A stretch of 64,000 nt of DNA, from positions 1-64,000 of the forward strand of contig JAUXWC010000135.1 of NCBI GenBank assembly GCA_030685025.1, given 5' to 3'. Under the pieces are notes generated by a model. It was given only the letters and a program-made list of their open reading frames with translations, searched no databases and had not been told where the DNA came from. Below, one piece after another: positions 8,956 through 17,451 of the stretch. How positions within the stretch are numbered: the first letter of the stretch is position 1; each line of letters opens with the position of its first letter. Both the position numbers and the translations under genes were made by a program. Origin of the DNA: Rhodoferax sp. Its GTDB lineage: Bacteria > Pseudomonadota > Gammaproteobacteria > Burkholderiales > Burkholderiaceae_C.

Positions 8956-10098
8956 TCACTGGATCGGCCGTTTGGGCTTGGGGCGCACGCCTGGCGTGAC
9001 CTGCAGCACCATTTGCTCGTCGCGGCGAATGACGTCGAAGGCAGAGGCAGTGCCGGGTTTCAAGGCGGCCACGCCGGATAGCAGCTCTAAGACGTTGCTG
9101 ACCGGGCGGCCCGCCACGCGGGTGATCACATCGCCTGGCCGAATGCCGGCGCGCGCTGCCGGACCGTTCTGCAGGACGCCGGTGATGATCACGCCCTGCC
9201 TAGCCTTGACGTCAAAGGTCTCAGCCAGTTCGGCCGACAACTCGTTGGGCTCAACGCCGATCCAGCCGCGTGTAACCTGGCCATCTTTCACAATGCCGTC
9301 CATCACCAAGCGGGCGGTCGACACGGGAATGGCAAAACCGATGCCCATATTGCCCCCCGAGCGGGAATAGATCGCGGTATTGATGCCCAGCAGGTTGCCA
9401 TTGGTGTCCACCAGTGCGCCGCCCGAGTTGCCGGGGTTGATCGCCGCGTCGGTCTGAATGAAGTTCTCGAAGGTATTGATTCCCAACTGGTTGCGCCCCA
9501 TGGCGCTGACAATTCCGCTGGTGACGGTTTGCCCCACACCAAACGGGTTGCCGATGGCCAGCACTTGGTCACCGACCTGCAGGGCGTCGGAACTGCCCAT
9601 GGTGATCACCGGGAGTTTGTCGAGCGCGACTTTCAGAATCGCCAGGTCGGTGTCGGGGTCAGTGCCGATCACCTTGGCCTGCGCGCGGCGGCTGTCATTG
9701 AGTACCACCTCGATCGCATCGGCGCCCTCGACCACGTGGTTATTGGTCAGGATGTAGCCGTCAGCGCTGACGATCACACCGCTGCCGAGGCCGGCCTGGG
9801 GCTCACTGCCTTGATCACCGAAGAAGAACTTGAACCAGGGGTCTTCGGCACGTGGGTTTCGGCGCGCCGCCTTGCTGGTATTGATGCTGACCACTGTGGC
9901 GGAGGCTTTCTGTGCGGCCAGTCGAAAGCTGCCAAGGGGGGTGAATGTCTGCCCGGCTGCGGGCGCTTCGACCAGCGCCACGGGGCGTGATGCGGAAGTG
10001 GTCCGCCCGAACCACTCAGGCTGCAGCGTGGCAATGACGAAGTAGCCCGCCAGAAGAATGGTCGCGGTTTGCGAGAAAAGCAGCCAAAGTTTTTTCAT
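8956..10098 (-). CDS. Membrane-anchored HtrA-family serine protease, single PDZ (DegS/MucD-like)
   Basis: Periplasmic quality-control protease of 380 residues. The start chosen gives MKKLWLLFSQTATILLAGYF, one uncleaved membrane anchor; an ATG 24 bases earlier is possible. The trypsin-like triad is complete: His121 in TNNHVVEG, Asp151 in DPDTDLAIL, Ser225 in GNSGGALVD. One PDZ domain at about 275-370 follows. An anchor plus a single PDZ resembles DegS rather than two-PDZ DegP/DegQ, but no RseA/RseB genes are nearby, so a stress-sensor role is only a possibility. It converges on tatC and diverges from the small cysteine-cluster gene. Confidence 0.92.
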   Translation of the reverse strand: MKKLWLLFSQTATILLAGYFVIATLQPEWFGRTTSASRPVALVEAPAAGQTFTPLGSFRLAAQKASATVVSINTSKAARRNPRAEDPWFKFFFGDQGSEPQAGLGSGVIVSADGYILTNNHVVEGADAIEVVLNDSRRAQAKVIGTDPDTDLAILKVALDKLPVITMGSSDALQVGDQVLAIGNPFGVGQTVTSGIVSAMGRNQLGINTFENFIQTDAAINPGNSGGALVDTNGNLLGINTAIYSRSGGNMGIGFAIPVSTARLVMDGIVKDGQVTRGWIGVEPNELSAELAETFDVKARQGVIITGVLQNGPAARAGIRPGDVITRVAGRPVSNVLELLSGVAALKPGTASAFDVIRRDEQMVLQVTPGVRPKPKRPIQ

Positions 10099-10240
10099 GC
10101 GGTATCCACAAGGGTCAGTCATTGACCGATGGCATCAGTGGGTAGACTCGAAATTGTAGGCCTCACCGTTCGACACTGCCTGTCAGCCTGGCTTGGCACC
10201 TACTTGCGTGGGGGCGAGCCTGGCGATGTAAAGTGTCCGT

Positions 10241-10633
10241 ATGAGTGCCGGTTTAGTCATCCACATCCATGCCGGGGCGCCGCCAAAGCCGCCCGAGGGT
10301 GCACCGTGCAATGGTTGCGGTGTCTGTTGTTTGCTGGAGCCCTGTCCGCTGGGTGTGCTGTTGACTGGTCGGCGCCGTGGCGCCTGCGCGGCCGTGCAGT
10401 GGGACGAGATGGCGCGCCACTACCGGTGCGCCGCCGTGGCGGCGCCAACTGAGGCTCTGAACCGGGCCTTGCCAAGCTGGTTGCATGGCGCATCGCCGGT
10501 CGGAGCCGCTCTTTTAACCCGGTTCGCCCCGCGCTGGATTGCCGCGGGGACCGGCTGCGATAGCAGTGTGGAGGCTAATAAGGGCCTGAGCTTCCCTAAC
10601 CGGGACGGCCATCGCGTCGCGTCGGATGGTTGA
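10241..10633 (+). CDS. Small cysteine-cluster protein, YkgJ-like
   Basis: A 130-residue predicted cytosolic protein. Residues about 22-38 read CNGCGVCCLLEPCPLG, a dense cysteine cluster of the kind seen in UPF0153/YkgJ proteins that may hold zinc or an Fe-S centre. Two more cysteines lie at ACAAVQW and HYRCAAVA. No catalytic motif is recognised. The C-terminal third, after about residue 95, looks low in conservation and might be extended by a lost stop. It is transcribed away from the htrA-like gene; the 142-base gap between them shows no clear promoter. It ends inside the possible N-terminal extension of the Nif3 gene. Confidence 0.7.
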   Translation: MSAGLVIHIHAGAPPKPPEGAPCNGCGVCCLLEPCPLGVLLTGRRRGACAAVQWDEMARHYRCAAVAAPTEALNRALPSWLHGASPVGAALLTRFAPRWIAAGTGCDSSVEANKGLSFPNRDGHRVASDG

Positions 10634-10664
10634 CAATTCACATCCGTATTCCGAATGGCCCAAA

Positions 10665-11447
10665 ATGTCCCTGTCTGACCCCAGCACTGCCGTTTCGCGC
10701 GAGATGCTTCTGAGCGCCTTCGAGACGCTGCTGCAACCCGAGCGTTTCAAGGACTATGGTCCGAACGGCTTACAGGTCGAGGGCGCCGCGACGGTGCGAA
10801 AGCTGATCTCGGGTGTGACCGCGAGTCGTGCCCTGATCGAGGCCGCTATTGCGGCTGGCGCCGACGCGATCCTGGTGCACCATGGCTTGTTCTGGCGCGG
10901 ACAGGAGGGGTGCGTGACAGGCTGGATGAAGCAGCGCCTTGCCCTTTTGCTGGCCAGTGACATCAACTTGTATGCTTACCACCTGCCACTCGATGCGCAT
11001 CCTGATCTGGGCAACAACGCGCAACTCGGCCACAAGCTTGGCCTGAGCGCCAGCAAGCGATTTGGTGAGCAGGACCTTGGTTTTCTCGGCGCTCCCGCGC
11101 ACGGCGGTCAGTTTGAGCATCCGCAGGCACTGGCGTGGCACATCGAGCGGGCGCTGGGGCGCTCCGTGACGCTCGTCAGCACGGACCAAGGCCCGATCAA
11201 CCGGATTGCGTGGTGTAGCGGGGGCGCGCAAGGCTATTTTGAGGCGGCCATTGCCGCCGGCGCGCAGGCCTTCATCACCGGCGAGATCTCCGAACCGCAG
11301 GCTCACTATGCCCGAGAGTGCGGCGTGGCGTACTTGGCCTGCGGACACCATGCCACTGAGCGTTACGGCGTGGCCGCGCTGGCGGCGCATGTGGCGGCTC
11401 AATTGAATCTCGCGCATGTGTTCATTGATATCGACAACCCGGCTTGA
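10665..11447 (+). CDS. Nif3-like dinuclear metal-centre protein
   Basis: Member of the widespread Nif3/YbgI/YqfO family, whose role is unsettled (sometimes annotated GTP cyclohydrolase 1 type 2). It has 260 residues from the ATG at 10665; ATGs at 10626 and 10701 are alternatives. The N-terminal core LLQPERFKDYGPNGLQVEG is diagnostic. Metal-binding residues are visible in ILVHHGLFW, YHLPLDAH and CGHHATERYG. A 17-base gap separates it from pdxA, so co-transcription is likely. Confidence 0.92.
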   Translation: MSLSDPSTAVSREMLLSAFETLLQPERFKDYGPNGLQVEGAATVRKLISGVTASRALIEAAIAAGADAILVHHGLFWRGQEGCVTGWMKQRLALLLASDINLYAYHLPLDAHPDLGNNAQLGHKLGLSASKRFGEQDLGFLGAPAHGGQFEHPQALAWHIERALGRSVTLVSTDQGPINRIAWCSGGAQGYFEAAIAAGAQAFITGEISEPQAHYARECGVAYLACGHHATERYGVAALAAHVAAQLNLAHVFIDIDNPA

Positions 11448-11464
11448 ATTGACCGCACGTTCCC

Positions 11465-12505
11465 ATGCAAAAACCTATCGTCATCACGCTGGGCGACCCT
11501 GCCGGTATTGGCCCGGAAATCATTGCCAAGGCCTTCCGGGATGCGCCGGATGTCACCCGGGGCTGCTTTGTAGCGGGGGATATTGGCAGCGTGCGCCGCG
11601 CGGCACAGCGCATCATGGGTGAAGGCGTCACCTTGCCAGTGGCACAGATTGCCACGCCTGAAGCCTTGCTGGATATGCCGCCGCGCTGCATTCCGGTGGT
11701 CCAGGTGGTGGCAGTGGATGTGCCAGTCGCGATGGGGCGAGTCAGTGCGGCTGCGGGGCTGATCGCCGGGCAGTGTGTCACATGGGCGGCCCACGCGGCG
11801 TTGACCGGCGAGGTGGCGGCGATGGTCACGGCGCCTTTGCACAAGGCAGCGCTGCACGCCGCCGGTCTCCCGTATTCAGCATTCCCAGGGCATACGGAGC
11901 TCCTGCAGGCGCAAGCCGCAGCCTTCATAGGTAAACCCGTGACGCAAGTGCCGGTGCGCATGATGCTTGCCAACGATGAGTTGCGCACCGTGCTGGTGAG
12001 CATTCATGTGTCCTTGCGCGAGGCCTTGGATGCGGTCACTGTGGACAACGTTTTGCAGACCTTGATCATCACCGACCAGTCTTTGCGGGCGGTGCTGGGG
12101 CGCGCACCGGTGATCGCAGTGGCCGGGCTCAATCCCCATGCGGGTGAGGGCGGCTTGTTTGGCCGTGAGGAGATTGACGTGATCTTGCCGGCGATTGCGG
12201 CGGCGCGTCAACTTGGCATCGACGCACGCGGGCCGTTTGCCCCTGACACCGTGTTCATGCGCGCGCGCCACACGGTGCAGCAGCCGGCGGAGTTTGATGT
12301 GGTCGTGGCGATGTACCACGACCAAGGACTGATTCCCGTGAAGTACCTCGGCGTCGACAAGGGTGTCAACGTCACTTTGGGCTTGCCGCTGTTGCGAACC
12401 AGCCCGGACCATGGCACCGCCTTTGATATTGCCGGAACTGGTCGGGCAGATGCCTCCAGTCTGATCGCGGCGATTCGCATGGCTCGGGCGCTGCGTCGGC
12501 ACTAA
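11465..12505 (+). CDS. pdxA: 4-hydroxythreonine-4-phosphate dehydrogenase
   Basis: Divalent-metal and NAD-dependent oxidative decarboxylase that produces the aminoacetone phosphate used by PdxJ to build pyridoxine phosphate. The 346 residues cover the family length. It starts MQKPIVITLGDPAGIGPEI, the PdxA N-terminal signature. The substrate pocket is in GHTELL, and metal-binding motifs include AVAGLNPHAGEGG and VAMYHDQGLIPVK. TSPDHGTAFDIAG near the C-terminus is also conserved. A REP-like hairpin directly follows the stop codon. Confidence 0.97.
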   Translation: MQKPIVITLGDPAGIGPEIIAKAFRDAPDVTRGCFVAGDIGSVRRAAQRIMGEGVTLPVAQIATPEALLDMPPRCIPVVQVVAVDVPVAMGRVSAAAGLIAGQCVTWAAHAALTGEVAAMVTAPLHKAALHAAGLPYSAFPGHTELLQAQAAAFIGKPVTQVPVRMMLANDELRTVLVSIHVSLREALDAVTVDNVLQTLIITDQSLRAVLGRAPVIAVAGLNPHAGEGGLFGREEIDVILPAIAAARQLGIDARGPFAPDTVFMRARHTVQQPAEFDVVVAMYHDQGLIPVKYLGVDKGVNVTLGLPLLRTSPDHGTAFDIAGTGRADASSLIAAIRMARALRRH

Positions 12506-12506
12506 T

Positions 12507-12556
12507 CAGTTGGGGTCAGAGCACATCGCTGTGCGAGTGGTCTGACCCGCAAGGTT
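12507..12556. repeat. REP-like hairpin repeat, copy 1 (after pdxA)
   Basis: GGGTCAGA (12513-12520) pairs with TCTGACCC (12541-12548); inside, GCACA (12521-12525) pairs with TGTGC (12530-12534). It is flanked by CAGTTG on the left and CAAGGTT on the right. The same frame occurs at 45963-46017 and, inverted, at 49136-49170, where the third base of the stem is A paired with T instead of T paired with A. Directly after the pdxA stop it could end or protect that message. Confidence 0.6.
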
Positions 12557-12631
12557 TCACAACCCGCGGCGCGCACAAGCAACCGCCATCCGGCTTCGCA
12601 TGGGCCCGCGAATCGGACGGCACAGCAGGGT

Positions 12632-13054
12632 CTACTTCTTCAGGTTGTCCCGGATTTCGCGCAGCAGCAGGATATCTTCCGGGGTCGGGGCTGGCGCAGC
12701 CGCAGGCGCTTGTCGCTTCAGTCGATTGATCTGCTTGACCATCATGAAGATGATGAAGGCCAGCATGGCGAAATTCACCGCCACGGTGATGAAGTTGCCG
12801 TACGCGAATACCGGCACGCCAGCCTTCTTCAGGGCGTCCAAGGTCATGGCGGTGCCGACGGGCGGCGTCCCCAGCACCACGAACAGGCTGGAAAAATCGA
12901 GCTTGCCAAAAATGGTGCCGACCACCGGCATGATCAGGTCACCGACGACCGAGTCAACGATCTTTCCAAAGGCGCCACCGATGATGACGCCCACTGCAAG
13001 GTCCATCACGTTGCCTTTGATGGCGAACTCCTTGAATTCCTGCATCATTGCCAT
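12632..13054 (-). CDS. mscL: Large-conductance mechanosensitive channel
   Basis: Pentameric inner-membrane channel that opens under high membrane tension and releases solutes on osmotic down-shock. It has 140 residues, a typical length. The N-terminal amphipathic segment [16 protein letters not shown] leads into TM1 with [16 protein letters not shown], the pore constriction. TM2 (about 73-98) is followed by a charged C-terminal helix, [15 protein letters not shown] codons for M1, M3 and M4 are all possible starts. It stands alone, convergent with pdxA and divergent from the bc1 operon. Confidence 0.97.
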   Translation of the reverse strand: MAMMQEFKEFAIKGNVMDLAVGVIIGGAFGKIVDSVVGDLIMPVVGTIFGKLDFSSLFVVLGTPPVGTAMTLDALKKAGVPVFAYGNFITVAVNFAMLAFIIFMMVKQINRLKRQAPAAAPAPTPEDILLLREIRDNLKK

Positions 13055-13197
13055 GTGTGCTCCACCTGATGATTGAAAGGTTGCCAGTATTGCGCAAATG
13101 CCTGGACCCTGCTCAGTTTCTAGCCATAAAGCGGTGGGAACCCCTCAGCTACAATCGCGGGTTGTTCCCCTAGCGTCGTTTTTCCTTGAGGATCCCC

Positions 13198-13812
13198 ATG
13201 AGTGAAACCCTTGCCGATAGCGGCCAGATCGACTCCAGCAAGCGCACCTGGCTCATTGCGACCAGTTGCGCCGGGGCGGTTGGCACTGCTGCCGTCGCCG
13301 TTCCTTTTGTGAGCAACTTTCAACCTTCGGAGAAAGCCAAAGCGGCTGGCGCAGCGGTTGAAGCCGATATTTCCGCCCTCCAGCCGGGTGACAAGATGAC
13401 TGTTGAATGGCGCGGCAAGCCGGTCTGGATCGTGCGCCGCACGCCCGAACAACTCGCCGATCTCAAGACGCTGGACAGCCAATTGGCGGACCCCAAGTCG
13501 GCCCGCAATCCCGCTGAGTTGACACCTGTATATGCCCGCAATGAGGCGCGTTCGATCAAGCCCGAGATTTTCGTGACGGTTGGAATCTGCACCCATTTGG
13601 GTTGCTCGCCGTCCGACAAATTCCAGACCGGGGCGCAACCCTCGTTGCCAGACGACTGGAAAGGCGGGTTCTTCTGCCCTTGCCACGGATCAACGTTTGA
13701 CATGGCCGGCCGCGTCTACAAGAACAAGCCCGCACCCGACAACCTTGAAGTGCCGCCGCACATGTACCTGTCGGACGCCAAAATCCTCATTGGTGAAGAC
13801 AAAAAGGCCTAA
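13198..13812 (+). CDS. petA: Ubiquinol-cytochrome c reductase, Rieske iron-sulfur subunit
   Basis: Carries the [2Fe-2S] centre of the cytochrome bc1 complex. From the ATG at 13198 it has 204 residues; an upstream TTG in frame is unlikely. A single N-terminal membrane helix (about 17-40) follows SSKRTWLIATS; the Lys-Arg is a weak twin-arginine-like motif, as is usual for Rieske proteins exported by Tat. The cluster ligands are in CTHLGC and CPCHGSTFD. It is first gene of petABC, 11 bases before petB. A possible -10 hexamer TACAAT lies at 13150-13155, without a convincing -35. Confidence 0.97.
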   Translation: MSETLADSGQIDSSKRTWLIATSCAGAVGTAAVAVPFVSNFQPSEKAKAAGAAVEADISALQPGDKMTVEWRGKPVWIVRRTPEQLADLKTLDSQLADPKSARNPAELTPVYARNEARSIKPEIFVTVGICTHLGCSPSDKFQTGAQPSLPDDWKGGFFCPCHGSTFDMAGRVYKNKPAPDNLEVPPHMYLSDAKILIGEDKKA

Positions 13813-13823
13813 GAAAGAACAAC

Positions 13824-15224
13824 ATGGCTGAATTTCACGAAATCTCCCCCAACGCATCAGCGACGGAAAAACTCGTCAACTGGGTGGACAACCGCTTCCC
13901 GATGACCAAGCTCTTCAAAGAGCACATGAGCGAGTACTACGCACCGAAGAATTTCAACTTCTGGTACATCTTTGGCTCGTTGTCCCTGTTGGTGTTGGTG
14001 ATCCAGATTGTTACTGGGATCTTCTTGACGATGCACTACAAGCCTGACGCAGCGTTGGCTTTTGGTTCGGTTGAATACATCATGCGCGACGTGCCATGGG
14101 GCTGGCTGATTCGTTACATGCACTCAACCGGCGCGTCGGCGTTCTTTCTGGTTGTGTACCTGCACATGTTTCGCGGGCTGATATACGGCAGTTACCGCAA
14201 GCCGCGCGAGTTGGTCTGGATTTTCGGCTGTGCGATCTTCCTGGTGCTGATGGCGGAGGCCTTCATGGGGTACCTGTTGCCATGGGGTCAAATGAGCTAC
14301 TGGGGTGCTCAGGTGATCGTGAATCTGTTTTCTGCAATACCCTTCATTGGCCCGGATCTGGCGCTGCTGATTCGTGGCGACTACGTGGTCGGGGATGCCA
14401 CCTTGAACCGCTTCTTCAGCTTTCACGTGATTGCGGTCCCGCTGGTTCTGCTGGGCTTGGTCGTTGCGCACATCATCGCCTTGCATGAGGTGGGCTCCAA
14501 CAACCCGGATGGCGTCGAGATCAAGGCCACGCTTGGCGCGAACGGTCGCCCCTTGGACGGCATTCCATTTCACCCTTATTACTCGGTGCACGATGTCTTC
14601 GGGGTCGGGGTCTTCCTGTTTGTGTTCTCGGCGATTGTGTTTTTCGCGCCGGAGTTGGGCGGCTATTTCCTGGAATACAACAACTTCATCCCGGCGGACC
14701 CGCTCAAGACACCGCTGCATATCGCGCCGGTGTGGTACTTCACGCCCTATTATTCAATGCTGCGTGCCGTCACCAACGAGTTGATGTACGTCCTGATGGC
14801 GTGTGTGGGCCTGGGAGCCGTGTTGGGCGTGACAAAGTTCAAGATGCCAGCCATCTTCAAAGTGGCGATCCTCGGCTCCGCGGTGGCAGTGGTGGCAATG
14901 ATGCTGGCTATTGATGCCAAGTTTTGGGGCGTAGTGGCGATGGGCGGCGGCGTTGTGATCTTGTTCTTCCTGCCCTGGCTGGACTTCAGCCCGGTCAAGT
15001 CGATTCGCTATCGGCCGACTTGGCACAAGTACCTATATGCGATTTTTGTCCTGGATTTCGCGGTTCTGGGCTACCTGGGCATATTGCCGCCGTCACTGAT
15101 CGGCGAGCGGGTGTCGCAGCTAGGCACGTTGTTCTACTTCGGCTTCTTCTTGCTTATGCCGTGGTGGAGTCGTCTGGGTGAACCCAAGCCAGTGCCCAGC
15201 CGCGTGACGTTCGTGGCCCATTAA
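13824..15224 (+). CDS. petB: Cytochrome b of the bc1 complex
   Basis: Eight-helix di-haem subunit holding the quinol oxidation (Qo) and reduction (Qi) sites; 466 residues with an extended C-terminal part. Haem-ligand histidines are in RYMHSTGAS and VYLHMFRG on helix B and in FFSFHVIAVPL and VVAHIIALHEVG on helix D. The Qo loop reads APVWYFTPYYSML, so the usual PEWY glutamate is valine. PVWY is known from some Betaproteobacteria and is not by itself damaging. It lies between petA and petC with short gaps. Confidence 0.97.
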   Translation: MAEFHEISPNASATEKLVNWVDNRFPMTKLFKEHMSEYYAPKNFNFWYIFGSLSLLVLVIQIVTGIFLTMHYKPDAALAFGSVEYIMRDVPWGWLIRYMHSTGASAFFLVVYLHMFRGLIYGSYRKPRELVWIFGCAIFLVLMAEAFMGYLLPWGQMSYWGAQVIVNLFSAIPFIGPDLALLIRGDYVVGDATLNRFFSFHVIAVPLVLLGLVVAHIIALHEVGSNNPDGVEIKATLGANGRPLDGIPFHPYYSVHDVFGVGVFLFVFSAIVFFAPELGGYFLEYNNFIPADPLKTPLHIAPVWYFTPYYSMLRAVTNELMYVLMACVGLGAVLGVTKFKMPAIFKVAILGSAVAVVAMMLAIDAKFWGVVAMGGGVVILFFLPWLDFSPVKSIRYRPTWHKYLYAIFVLDFAVLGYLGILPPSLIGERVSQLGTLFYFGFFLLMPWWSRLGEPKPVPSRVTFVAH

Positions 15225-15240
15225 GCAGGAGACAAGATTC

Positions 15241-16014
15241 ATGAAGACCACAGGGTTTAGCAAGAAAGTCATGCTGGCGTTGGTTGTCGCGCTCGGGTTG
15301 ACCGTCGGTGCGCACGCCAGTGAAGGCGGCATTCCTTGGGACAAGGCGCCCAACCGTACCAATGACATGGGGGCGCTGCAAAACGGCGCCAAGTTGTTTG
15401 TCAACTATTGCCTGAACTGCCATTCGGCGGCGTTCATGCGGTTCAACCGTTTGCAGGACATCGGCCTGACCAACCAGCAAATCAAGGACAACCTGTTGGT
15501 GACCAACGCCAAAGTTGGTGACACGATGAAAGCGGCGATTGATCCCAAACAGGCTAGCGAGTGGTTTGGAGCCAATCCGCCCGATCTGTCCGTGATAGCC
15601 CGGTCCCGAGCTGGCTCACAGGGCAGCGGGGCGGATTACCTCTATACCTACATGCGCACCTTCTACCAGGACGAGAGCAAGCCCACGGGCTGGAATAATC
15701 TGGCGTTCCCGAACATCGGAATGCCGCACGCGCTGTGGGAGCTGCAGGGTGATCGCCGCCCCGTATTTGAGTCCGTGACAGCACACGGACACAGCACACA
15801 GGTGTTCAAGAAGTGGGAGCAAGTCAGCCCCGGTACCTTGAGCCCCGAACAATACGATCAGGCCGTGGGCGACTTGGTGAGTTATTTGCAATGGATGGGC
15901 GAGCCGGTTCAGAATACGCGAGTCCGCATCGGCGTGTGGGTGCTAATCTTCCTGGGCGTCTTCACTTTCCTGGCTTGGCGGCTGAACGCGGCTTACTGGA
16001 AAGACATCAAGTAA
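15241..16014 (+). CDS. petC: Cytochrome c1
   Basis: Haem c subunit of the bc1 complex; accepts an electron from the Rieske centre and passes it to a soluble cytochrome. It has 257 residues with a cleavable signal peptide of about 26 residues (LGLTVGAHA). Haem attaches at YCLNCHSAAF; the sixth-ligand methionine is probably in NIGMPHALW. A C-terminal membrane anchor (VRIGVWVLIFLGVFTFLAW) ends in a short polar tail. It is last gene of petABC; an intrinsic terminator follows 51 bases after the stop. Confidence 0.97.
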   Translation: MKTTGFSKKVMLALVVALGLTVGAHASEGGIPWDKAPNRTNDMGALQNGAKLFVNYCLNCHSAAFMRFNRLQDIGLTNQQIKDNLLVTNAKVGDTMKAAIDPKQASEWFGANPPDLSVIARSRAGSQGSGADYLYTYMRTFYQDESKPTGWNNLAFPNIGMPHALWELQGDRRPVFESVTAHGHSTQVFKKWEQVSPGTLSPEQYDQAVGDLVSYLQWMGEPVQNTRVRIGVWVLIFLGVFTFLAWRLNAAYWKDIK

Positions 16015-16064
16015 GACAGGTTAGTGATCTGGTTTGACTCGCTTGCGAGCCTGCCGGATCTTCC

Positions 16065-16098
16065 AGAGTGGGCGTGCATGATGCATCCCACTCTTTTT
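16065..16098 (+). terminator. Rho-independent terminator after petABC
   Basis: AGAGTGGG (16065-16072) pairs perfectly with CCCACTCT (16087-16094), with further TGCAT/ATGCA pairing inside, and the stem runs into five T residues at 16094-16098. It separates the bc1 operon from sspA. Confidence 0.85.
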
Positions 16099-16169
16099 GG
16101 TTTTGACGTAACTTGAGTGCAGGTTCGTCTCCACTGAAGCTTCGTTTTGATTTTTTAGGAGTCCCCACC

Positions 16170-16781
16170 ATGATGGTTTTGTACTCGGGTACTACTTGCC
16201 CGTTCTCGCATCGCTGCCGATTCGTGCTGTTCGAAAAGGGCATGGATTTCGAGATCCGCGACGTCGATCTGTACAACAAGCCAGAGGACATCAGCGTGAT
16301 GAACCCTTACGGTCAGGTTCCCATTCTGGTGGAGCGCGACCTGATTTTGTATGAGTCCAATATCATCAATGAGTACATTGACGAGCGTTTCCCCCATCCG
16401 CAGTTGATGCCGGGTGACCCGGTTGATCGGGCTCGCGTGCGCCTGTTCCTGCTCAACTTTGAGAAGGAGTTGTTCGTTCATGTGTCCACCCTCGAATCGC
16501 GCGCAGCCAAGAGCAATGAAAAGGCTTTGGAGAAAGCACGGGCCCATATCCGTGACCGCCTGACCCAACTTGCCCCGGTCTTCCTGAAAAACAAGTACAT
16601 GCTTGGCGATGGTTTCTCGATGCTGGATGTGGCGATTGCGCCCTTGCTTTGGCGTCTGGACTATTACGGCATCGACCTCAGCAAGAATGCTGCGCCTTTG
16701 CTGAAGTACGCCGAGCGTATTTTTTCTCGTCCGGCTTACATCGAGGCGCTGACGCCGTCCGAAAAAGTAATGCGAAAGTAG
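16170..16781 (+). CDS. sspA: Stringent starvation protein A, glutathione S-transferase fold
   Basis: RNA-polymerase-associated protein with a GST fold that does not act as a transferase in characterised members. It has 203 residues. A strong AGGAG upstream fixes the start at the first ATG of MMVLYSGTTCPFSHRCRFVL. The thioredoxin-like N-terminal half includes NPYGQVPILVERD and LYESNIINEYIDERFPHP; the helical half runs from about residue 85. The gene pair sspA-sspB after the bc1 genes is a usual betaproteobacterial arrangement. The gap to sspB is 12 bases. Confidence 0.93.
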   Translation: MMVLYSGTTCPFSHRCRFVLFEKGMDFEIRDVDLYNKPEDISVMNPYGQVPILVERDLILYESNIINEYIDERFPHPQLMPGDPVDRARVRLFLLNFEKELFVHVSTLESRAAKSNEKALEKARAHIRDRLTQLAPVFLKNKYMLGDGFSMLDVAIAPLLWRLDYYGIDLSKNAAPLLKYAERIFSRPAYIEALTPSEKVMRK

Positions 16782-16793
16782 GTCGAACCAGCG

Positions 16794-17294
16794 ATGTCCA
16801 CGATTGACAGTTTTGACACCACCTCAACTCGACCGTACCTGATCCGCGCTTTGTACGAGTGGTGCACGGACAACGGCCTGACGCCTTATGTGGCGGTGCG
16901 GGTCGACCAATCAGTGCAGGTTCCTCGTGAGTACGTGAAAGACGGCGAGATCGTGCTCAACGTCAGCATGGATGCCACCAGTTCGCTCAAGTTGGGCAAT
17001 GAGTTCATTGAGTTCAAGGCGCGCTTTGCTGGAACTGCCCGTGAAATCATGGTCCCGATTGACCGGGTCTTGGCGATCTATGCTCGCGAAACAGGGCAGG
17101 GCATGTCCTTTCCAACGGTGAGTGCGGCTTCGGCAGTGCCGACCGATACTGGCTCGGTGGGCTTGCTCGCGGTGGCCGATTCGACGACCGAAATCGCAGG
17201 CCAGACCGAGGACATGCATGGAGAAGGGCTTGGCGAGCCGCCGACCCCGCGTCCCACGTCCGGCGGACGACCGTCGCTCAAGCGCGTGAAATAA
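16794..17294 (+). CDS. sspB: ClpXP protease specificity-enhancing factor
   Basis: Adaptor that tethers ssrA-tagged proteins to ClpX for degradation. It has 166 residues. The substrate-binding domain (about 12-105) begins RPYLIRALYEWCTDNGLTPY and includes IVLNVSMDATSSLKLGNE. A long flexible linker rich in Ala, Thr and Pro leads to the C-terminal ClpX-binding tail, RPSLKRVK, as in enteric SspB. It is co-directional with sspA. tRNA-Thr follows about 50 bases downstream. Confidence 0.95.
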   Translation: MSTIDSFDTTSTRPYLIRALYEWCTDNGLTPYVAVRVDQSVQVPREYVKDGEIVLNVSMDATSSLKLGNEFIEFKARFAGTAREIMVPIDRVLAIYARETGQGMSFPTVSAASAVPTDTGSVGLLAVADSTTEIAGQTEDMHGEGLGEPPTPRPTSGGRPSLKRVK

Positions 17295-17346
17295 TCTGCT
17301 CCCGCGCCGCCGGACCGCCAGCGGGCGCCGGTAAAATACCTGCAAC

Positions 17347-17422
17347 GCCGATTTAGCTCAGTTGGTAGAGCAACCGCCTTGTAAGCGGTAGGTCATCAGT
17401 TCGAATCCGATAATCGGCACCA
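17347..17422 (+). tRNA. tRNA-Thr (anticodon TGT)
   Basis: A 76-base cloverleaf with encoded CCA. The acceptor stem pairs GCCGATT with AATCGGC. The anticodon stem ACCGC/GCGGT holds the loop CTTGTAA, with the anticodon TGT at 17380-17382. The T arm, ATCAG-TTCGAAT-CCGAT, has one A-C mismatch (position 52 against 62) where CTGAT would pair fully. A possible -10 hexamer, TAAAAT, is at 17332-17337. Confidence 0.95.
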
Positions 17423-17451
17423 TTTCACTGTTTGCTTGAAGTAATGGCGGG

